Source: Ancylostoma caninum | Taxonomy: Eukaryota; Nematoda; Chromadorea; Rhabditida; Ancylostomatidae | Reading direction: 5' to 3' | Length of the DNA stretch: 64,000 nucleotides | Assembly (NCBI GenBank): GCA_037903475.1 | Contig: JBAJFG010000454.1 | Coordinates: forward strand, 124,001-188,000 | Shown here: positions 57,801-64,000 of the stretch, piece after piece | How positions within the stretch are numbered: position 1 is the stretch's first letter | Layout: each line of letters opens with the position of its first letter | Made by a program: the position numbers and the translations under genes | The notes under the pieces: model-generated | Databases searched by the model: none | Seen by the model: only the letters and a program-made list of their open reading frames with translations | Told to the model about the DNA's origin: nothing

Positions 57801-60800
57801 ACTGCACAGAAAATGTCATAACTTTTTTTCGCACTGGCATTCAGCAGAAACATACTTGAGATCGGTATTGTCGATTTCACAGTAGGAAAAATATCCCATT
57901 TTGAAGTGTTTGGGTATCTGCTGTCTTTCCCTTGTCAGTTTCCCTCATCGCACCTACTAGGATGATGCAACAGTTCCGCAGGAGCTTCTCGAAGATCACC
58001 TCTTAGATGACATCACAACATCAAGTCGAATCATCTTTATGTCCCTTTTCCTTTTGGCTGTGCGTGTCTCTTAGATCACATAAAGTAATTGAAAAGCAGG
58101 ACAAAGTCGTTGGTTATGATGACTAGTGCCAGAATTTTCCAGATTATCTGCAACCGGACTATATGATGCCGTACAGCAGCAGAATGACAGCTAGAGGGAC
58201 CCTTCAGCAGGCAGATCTTGTCACATATATCACATATGGCTTTTATTTCACAAACAGGCAACAAGCAAGGAGAGCTTTCTAACATTCTAGTTTCAGATAG
58301 TCAACTGGCTCAGGATGGATGCAAAAAATCGTCCGGGTTTGATTATGGCATACATAACGGAGCCTGACTATACTGGCCACTGGACCGCGGGTCCAAGGGT
58401 ACTGCTTAGTATAATTGAAACATCAGAAATGATAAATTATCCTTCGGAGTACAGCTGACAAGGAAAGATAATTCACTGATGGTGGAAGAGTGAGATGGGT
58501 GGGATAGAGTAGGTTTCTTATGACGGTATACATCTGATTCCCAAACTAGATGTACACAATCATATTGTAATGAAAATAATGCATAATTTATATGCGTTAC
58601 GATTACTTAAATGGACTAAAGCTCAGTGGTATTTATTGGTAGCGGTTTTATTGTTCCCAACCCTTCTATTCTCACTGGTACGTCTTAGACCAAAATTTCC
58701 TTTTGTTTTACCTATAGGAGACAAGTATAACAAGACTCTTTGTTCAAAGAAGCATCAATCAAGCATAAGTAGTGCATGGATTAGACTTACAACATTGAGG
58801 TGAGAATGACAGCAGCAACCGAAGAGGAGAGGATGAAGTAGCCATGTTGGATAGGGGAGAGGCTCATTGACAGATTCGACAGATTTGACGTATTCTCCAG
58901 TGAACTCCACTCTGGAGTTGATTTCTTCTTCACTGTACGATCTCGACATTTTCCTCACGCCTAGGGAATGAGTTCCTCCTGTCCACTGGATCTTTCTTCG
59001 CTGCTGAGACTCCCATATTGTTGTAAATGGAGTAGATCTAGACGTAGAAGCATCAAAAAGTTTCCGGCCCCGACCTGCTCCATTCTTTTTTTTTTCGAAA
59101 CTTTGAATGCGGTAATGTAGCCCGAAATCTTTAAAGTCGCCGTTTCACGTTTCATATACTCAAGCTGACTCATTCAAAAATAATTGGGCTTTTTTTTAGC
59201 GTAACCATGGTAGAATTCTTCACGACAGCGCAACCGGCCACTAGTCAAGAGTTCCGATTGCTGCCACACGAGAACGCAGATTCGAATTATTGAATCACAC
59301 ATCCTATAGTCCAGATCTGACACCCAGCAACTATACTCTGCCTAGAATTGTGGAACACCATCGTCGAGTAATGAGATTTAGGATCAAAAACAAGCGGAAA
59401 TAGGCTTTTGGAAGATACTCTGCCTCGTGGGAAAAACACCTCTCTGAACGGTTTAAAGAATTGAACTTGAGCTATGAAAAGTGTACTAGTGTTCAAAGGA
59501 CCTATATTTTACTACAACAAAATTTCGTCACTATAGACTTTTTCGAAGTAGTTTGGGCCGGGAACATTTTGAGATCCCTGTAAACGTTGTTTAACCTACT
59601 GCGTGTGGTGGCAGGTCACTAGTACTTGCTAGTGCATCTGCCTCCACTGTAATTTTGGGGTCGCTCGAAGGTGACACTTCTACAAAGACGTTTTTCTTCT
59701 AGATTACTGAAGTAGTGAGCTATCTCGACAGACTCCTCAGGAAATTTTTACACACTCTGGAAAAAGATGGATTGTTATGTTGCGTAAATCTCGTCTTTAT
59801 TTCTGATCACGGTACTATTCCTTCATCCTCACACTAGCCTTAGGCACACATAAATTTTCCTATATTCAGGGATGGGTGAAATAACGAAATACGTGGTTTT
59901 AGACCAGCACTTCAACATCAAAGATTTAACTATAATAAACGGTGTTTTAACGCATATTTTCAAGGGGAATTCAAGTATGTTGAGCTTTTTTTGTCCAAGA
60001 TTAGTGTATAGTCCAACACAATACAGCCAATCAACACAAATGCGACACTACGCTTTCTGAATGCATTACCATATGGAAATTAATGTTCAACCGGTTGAGC
60101 ATAGTGTGGCCAATGTGTTAAATGTTTCAATAAACATCATATATGAAAAAAAAAAAACAGGGACCGCATCGTAAGCAATGTACAATTCAGAGAAAGTTTA
60201 AATTCTAAATTTAAATTGATGTTACAGCACTGACCGATAAGGAAGTTGCGGAAGCCTTGACGTGCAAGGGAACAGACTTTGTTCGTGTATTTACCAAGTC
60301 CACTATGCCTTTGCGTCTACACTATTCCAAGTCGAAAAGAATTGGAGATTTAGTACTTTTGACAAAAACGGACACGCTAGTTGTTAAGTGAGAATTTTCA
60401 TTTTCTTTCTCTTACATACTATATTTGAATGATCCACGAAGAACGAGGCGCAGGGAGGGAGGAGAAGGAGGCATGCGGGAAGGGTGGGCTTCCTACTTGG
60501 AAGACGCCTAGCCATTTGGAATTTTGACAGCTGGATTCTTTGAGGCTGAATACTTTGATATAATAAACAAGGATAAACATGAAAAACACTGGCAAGTAGA
60601 TGGACGCAGTCGCTCGGAATCCTCGGCACAAGCGCTCAAAGGCGGTGTATCACTTCATTATGGGTACCGAGATAATAAAGGCTCAATGCGCTGATTCCAA
60701 TAATGTGTCTGAACTCTGAAAGAAGCGGTCAAAAACCTGTTTTGAATGCCAAATTTGATACTGGAGTGGGCGCGTTTCAGAGGGGGTGATCTCAATGATG

Positions 60801-63800
60801 AATGTGGTCCCAGATCACTACTGAGGTAGAAAATGGTGATGAGAAGATACAATTTAAAATCAGGAGCGCCTCTTCTTACTAGTAGGTTGTAAAATAAGTT
60901 CCCATTGTTTTGAAATTTCCGAAGAAAAGGTTTTATGAAAAATCAAATAAGAATCAGTCGAAGTATGAACCATAACAGTCGCTGGTCTTCTGCCGTTTTT
61001 ACAGCAGGAGCTCGACTCCGCTGCTCCAGAAGTCCGTGGACTGAGAGGCAAAGGACTGAGTCGGGCAGCGCTAGAGGTCACTGATTTTGGCAAATCGTTT
61101 CTACCATAACAGATATTTTCGTGATCTGATAATCGGCGCATGATGAGACCTAGATTTATGCTACATAATGCCCTATTAAGAATTTCTCTGCGAGTTCTTC
61201 GCCTTTCCAGAGAGTTCGACCAACAAAATTAAGGCGCCCTCAGCGATATGGAGGATGGAGTGATTTTCACAGAGCGCTTGGAACAAATCCCAAAATTCCA
61301 CCGATTAGTGTCCAAACGGCCCACTCCAATTCGCTTCAACTCCAGAGAGAAATACGGCATAATGAAAATTTTGGGCACCAATTTCGGTGTAGGTGCCTGA
61401 GACCGCTCGACAATAAAATGGAGAGGGAAGTACCAGAGAGAACAAGAATAGCCTCGAGATTACTCCATCCCAATTTGGTTATTCTCATTCAACGTTATGT
61501 GAAAATTATTATTCGTGCAACTGCCACTGCATTCTTGAAGGGTTCACTCCGAAGTTAATTACATCTTCAAAATAAGACGCAAAAATCGATTCCACATTCC
61601 ATAATGTTCGCGAGATCACGCGCTTCAAAACATTATCTAGAGATAAGCGAAATCTAATCGATATTCATTTATTAGAAGCCTTCGAAAATGCCTATGCAAA
61701 ACCAGCGGAAACTTATGTTACAACCTAATACAATCCTCTTGTTTAAGATGAGACTATAATTACAGTTCAAGAAAGTATATAAGAAGAGATAAACCTGGTG
61801 CTCATGGTTTCGACTATATTGAATCCGACATGCACTCAATCATGTTTGCGCAGGGACCGAGTTTCAAGCAGAATGTTGTGCTACCTCCTTTCCAGAATGT
61901 AGAATACATGAATTTGTGGAGAAGTGAGGTTTTGTAGCAAGTACATTTCCACTCTCGATAGCCATACGGAAAGTTTTTACAAGTAGAAATGACAAAGAGT
62001 TTTGAAAAATCCATAATGTCTAACGATTGCAGAGTTGCTAAAGATACCACAAATGGAAAACGATGGAGAACCTGCATTCATGGATTTGGCTCTGAACACG
62101 CACGATGAATACCTGAAACCTCCGCAGACTATTCCTAACATTCCGTGGGAATTCAAGCTATTCGGATGGTGGTACCGTAATTACATTACCTTTTAGAAAG
62201 TGTACTTACTCGCTCGCTACAACAACGATGGACAGTACGTGTGGGGAGTGCTCAGCGGAAGACAAGGTTTGGCATTCCTCGTGCTTGCTAGGGAGTGGCT
62301 CAAAATCGTGAGCGAGATTTCTCTCTGGTATTTCTCCTACATAGAAACACGAATAGAGTTCAGTCAAAGATTTGATAGCAATTTTCTTACCACAAAGACT
62401 CAGAACAGACCTCTCAATAAAGATCATTCTAGTAACTGCTCAGTTTGCACGAAATGGCATTTACCAGTGGAGTTTTTTCACCCTTCCGTTCTTGCTGAAG
62501 GTATCGATGGTCGAGCAAGAACCTCAAAAAGCAGTCTTAAAGGGCCGTGAAATTTGCTGCGATATATTATTATACTATCTCTCACACTGACTCTAGGAAA
62601 AACTATTTCGAATCGTAATCAAACATAGCAAATCTATTCTGCATTCAATCATTATTTTTGCACCAAAATAGTACATCGGCGTAGGGCATCTTTGGTCGCT
62701 TTTGATAATAAATGTAGACGTGAAGGAGTAACATTTTTATTCGTTACAGCTCTTCAATTTAAGATTTCTATGACTAATGGGAACTGATGTCTCACTCATT
62801 CCTACTTCTTTGGCTTTCTTTAGCATCGACCTCTGCTCTTTTATCCGAACTCCATTTCGTACCTTCTTACTGACATTCCTCGTCGCCATCATTATGGAAC
62901 CTATGGAGCGGTAACGGTCTTGAGTTTCTCCACACTCCTCGAGTTGCTTGATGGTGCAATTTACAGTTGAATGAGCAATTTCTAGCCGTTTTGCGGTTAC
63001 GCACACACTTTTAGTGTGGAGCCAAATAATGAACTCACGGCTATTTTAAACATTCCGGAAAGTGATAATCACCTAATTCATTTTAAGAAACGAAGATTCT
63101 AATAAATTAGCAACAAAAAACCACAGAAATTCACGACATTGCATAAGCAATTTGCGGTTTTCGCGCATGTCCAAAGCTTCTCTGCGGTTTTCGCGCATGT
63201 CCAAAAGTTTTTCGTGCACGCTGTAAAACTGAAGAAGACATTATATTCCGAATGGTGAATTCAATAAAACATAAACAGACAGAACTGGCAGAAGAAAGAT
63301 AACTCACAAGAAATTTGTTCAATCAAACAGATATCGTTCCAAAATTGGGCCAGATGTCCCGTCGGAGGAGTATCCAAAGCAGTGGTTCCGCAATCAGAAT
63401 CAAAACAATTCTGCCTACTCGCAGGATGTAACGATATGGCGATAATCAAAACCTCAGAAGCAGAAGGTGGGCGTGCACCCTTCAGACTTCCTGACTCCCA
63501 GAAATACAACTGAGAATGTTTCAGCCTTTACCATGGCCTTGTTCGAAATCTATAGCAATGAGAAGAAAGATCATTTGCTTGGAAATAAGTGCACGTACAA
63601 CCTAATAAAACCATTTACAACATGCGATCGACCTGCTTTGAACAAACACACAGGAGGAACGGAACTGCACTTCAAATCGCTTTCGGCATTTCGAGGAAGA
63701 GGTGTGTCTCTACAGAGACTATTGTTAACATTGCGAAATAAGTAGCGGGTTTTGGATCATAATCTTTCCCGCAGTTTCGTTCTCGAGTTGTGAGAGTGCT

Positions 63801-64000
63801 GTGGTGAATTCTTCGAGGATTGGGTCTGGCACTGAATCAATTATGACTAATTCTCACCACGTTTACGTATTCCACTAGTTCCTACTAGTCCGTGATGCCG
63901 CCATTCTTGGACTTCTCGCAATAGAAACCTGGAGCATAGGAACCTCCTAACTCGTTCCTTAGTCCGGCTGGACTTACAATTAGTATTCTTCAACCTCTGG
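51883..64000 (+). CDS. Ectonucleotide pyrophosphatase/phosphodiesterase, copy B (partial)
   Basis: A tandem paralogue of the gene ending at 49844, running off the window. Exons: 51883-51970 (ATG at 51883), 54356-54533, 55676-55796, 55852-55936, 56072-56160, 57359-57437, 58143-58210, 58297-58398, 59703-59811, 59870-59974, 60228-60387, 61766-61923, 62034-62144, 62197-62266, 63331-63466, 63525-63701; the last three or four exons lie beyond. Most lengths match copy A exactly or differ by threes. The membrane helix follows MKSVEARYLFIAVA. Catalytic residues are kept: SFDGY, SLTFPNHY, EPDYTGH, SDHG and AHGF. Two defects stand out. Exon 62034-62144 lacks one base near 62039-62042 and would shift the frame. 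The donor after 58210 reads GC instead of GT. The gene may be decaying, or the first defect may be an assembly error. An alternative start is the ATG at 54361, just before the membrane helix. Confidence 0.9.
52040..52205. repeat. ACTTGTCGACAAGTTG-type array 1
   Basis: Several imperfect copies of AACTTGTCGACAACTTG separated by 15-30 bases, in the first long intron of ENPP copy B. Each motif is nearly self-complementary. Confidence 0.8.
52991..53596. mobile_element. PiggyBac-like MITE (TTAA target duplication)
   Basis: TTAA at 52987-52990 and 53597-53600 flanks inverted ends CCCATTGACGACCGCG and CGCGGTCGTCAATGGG. TTAA duplication with CCC..GGG ends is the signature of piggyBac transposition. 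Only an unrecognised 84-codon frame is inside, so it is non-autonomous. A second palindrome CTCACCGGTGAG lies near the right end. It is in the ENPP copy B intron 51971-54355. Confidence 0.85.
53785..54003. repeat. ACTTGTCGACAAGTTG-type array 2
   Basis: Second array of the same motif, with CTTGTCGACAAGTTGTCGGG and AGCTTGTCGACAACTTGG among its copies. The two arrays flank the TTAA-type MITE at 52991-53596. Confidence 0.82.
54660..54965 (-). pseudogene. RTE retrotransposon C-terminal fragment
   Basis: The minus strand reads NDLAPEVGRRKRAAWGACKS, then LFDKMVLPALTYASETGA followed by a stop. This matches the region after the reverse transcriptase in RTE elements and is homologous to 44740-45000 at DNA level. 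It is in reverse orientation in the ENPP copy B intron 54534-55675. Confidence 0.8.
59205..59560 (+). pseudogene. Mariner transposase C-terminal remnant
   Basis: Reads ILHDSATGH, then REREFELLNHTSYSPDLTPS, NYTLPRIVEHH and, after a stop, SWEKHLSERFKELNLSYEKC. It fits the second and third catalytic regions and tail of a mariner transposase, with in-frame stops. It lies in the ENPP copy B intron 58399-59702. Confidence 0.78.
62737..63060 (-). pseudogene. Tc1/mariner-like transposase DNA-binding fragment
   Basis: The minus strand gives SREFIIWLHTKSVCVTAKRL, EIAHSTVNCTIKQLEECGET and KKAKEVGMSETSVPISHRNL. The two helix-turn-helix blocks (LEIAHSTVN.TIK and KEVGMSETSV.I..) are typical of Tc1-like transposases. 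The catalytic domain is absent. It lies in the ENPP copy B intron 62267-63330, antisense to the gene. Confidence 0.8.

Noticed and set aside
60860..61141. Minus-strand 93-codon frame with a faint mariner-like RPATVMVH segment
   Set aside because: Similarity is too short and lacks catalytic motifs to call.
1..64000. CRISPR arrays, prokaryotic operons, rRNA genes or integrated virus genomes
   Set aside because: None seen. Repeats here have no CRISPR-like spacer structure, and all recognised genes are intron-bearing animal genes.

Overview
The window is eukaryotic and looks like a clade V (strongylid, hookworm-like) nematode. Genes are split into many short exons with GT-AG introns and TTTCAG-type acceptors, host proteins are nematode families, and about half the sequence is debris of RTE retrotransposons, mariner/Tc1 transposases, MITEs and minisatellites. 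The species assignment is an inference; no rRNA or mitochondrial sequence is present to fix it.

Layout. 1-5.9 kb: no gene I can support, only repeats. 5.9-10.7 kb (+): a dual-oxidase maturation factor (doxa-1/DUOXA type). 12.5-14.4 kb (-): the 3' end of an unidentified gene built from phase-compatible micro-exons. 15.7-16.9 kb: a transposon-like unit bounded by 83-bp inverted repeats and holding a tRNA-like sequence. 18.0-25.0 kb (-): a complete 12-exon gene for a secreted von Willebrand A plus C-type lectin protein, 435 aa. 25.0-31.6 kb: repeat-rich intergenic DNA. 31.6-49.8 kb (+): copy A of an ectonucleotide pyrophosphatase/phosphodiesterase (ENPP), 20 exons and 781 aa by my reconstruction. 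51.9 kb to beyond 64 kb (+): copy B, a tandem paralogue with the same exon plan. It carries an apparent one-base deletion in one exon and an apparent GC splice donor.

Exons were found by hand: homology to the family, canonical splice sites, and a check that every junction keeps the reading frame. The lectin gene and ENPP copy A close perfectly (1308 and 2346 coding bases, both divisible by three, each with one terminal stop), which is strong internal support.

Functionally, three of the four recognised genes act at the membrane or outside the cell: DUOX maturation (H2O2 for cuticle cross-linking in nematodes), a secreted lectin, and ecto-nucleotide hydrolysis. There is no sign that they form an operon. 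The large introns, especially of ENPP copy A, hold most of the mobile DNA: an element family with an internal 59-bp minisatellite, RTE reverse-transcriptase fragments in opposite orientations in the two paralogues, mariner remnants, a TTAA-flanked piggyBac-like MITE, and two arrays each of TTCGAATA and ACTTGTCGACAAGTTG motifs. I found no new multi-gene system; the most notable items are the ENPP pair, the inverted-repeat element and the micro-exon gene.
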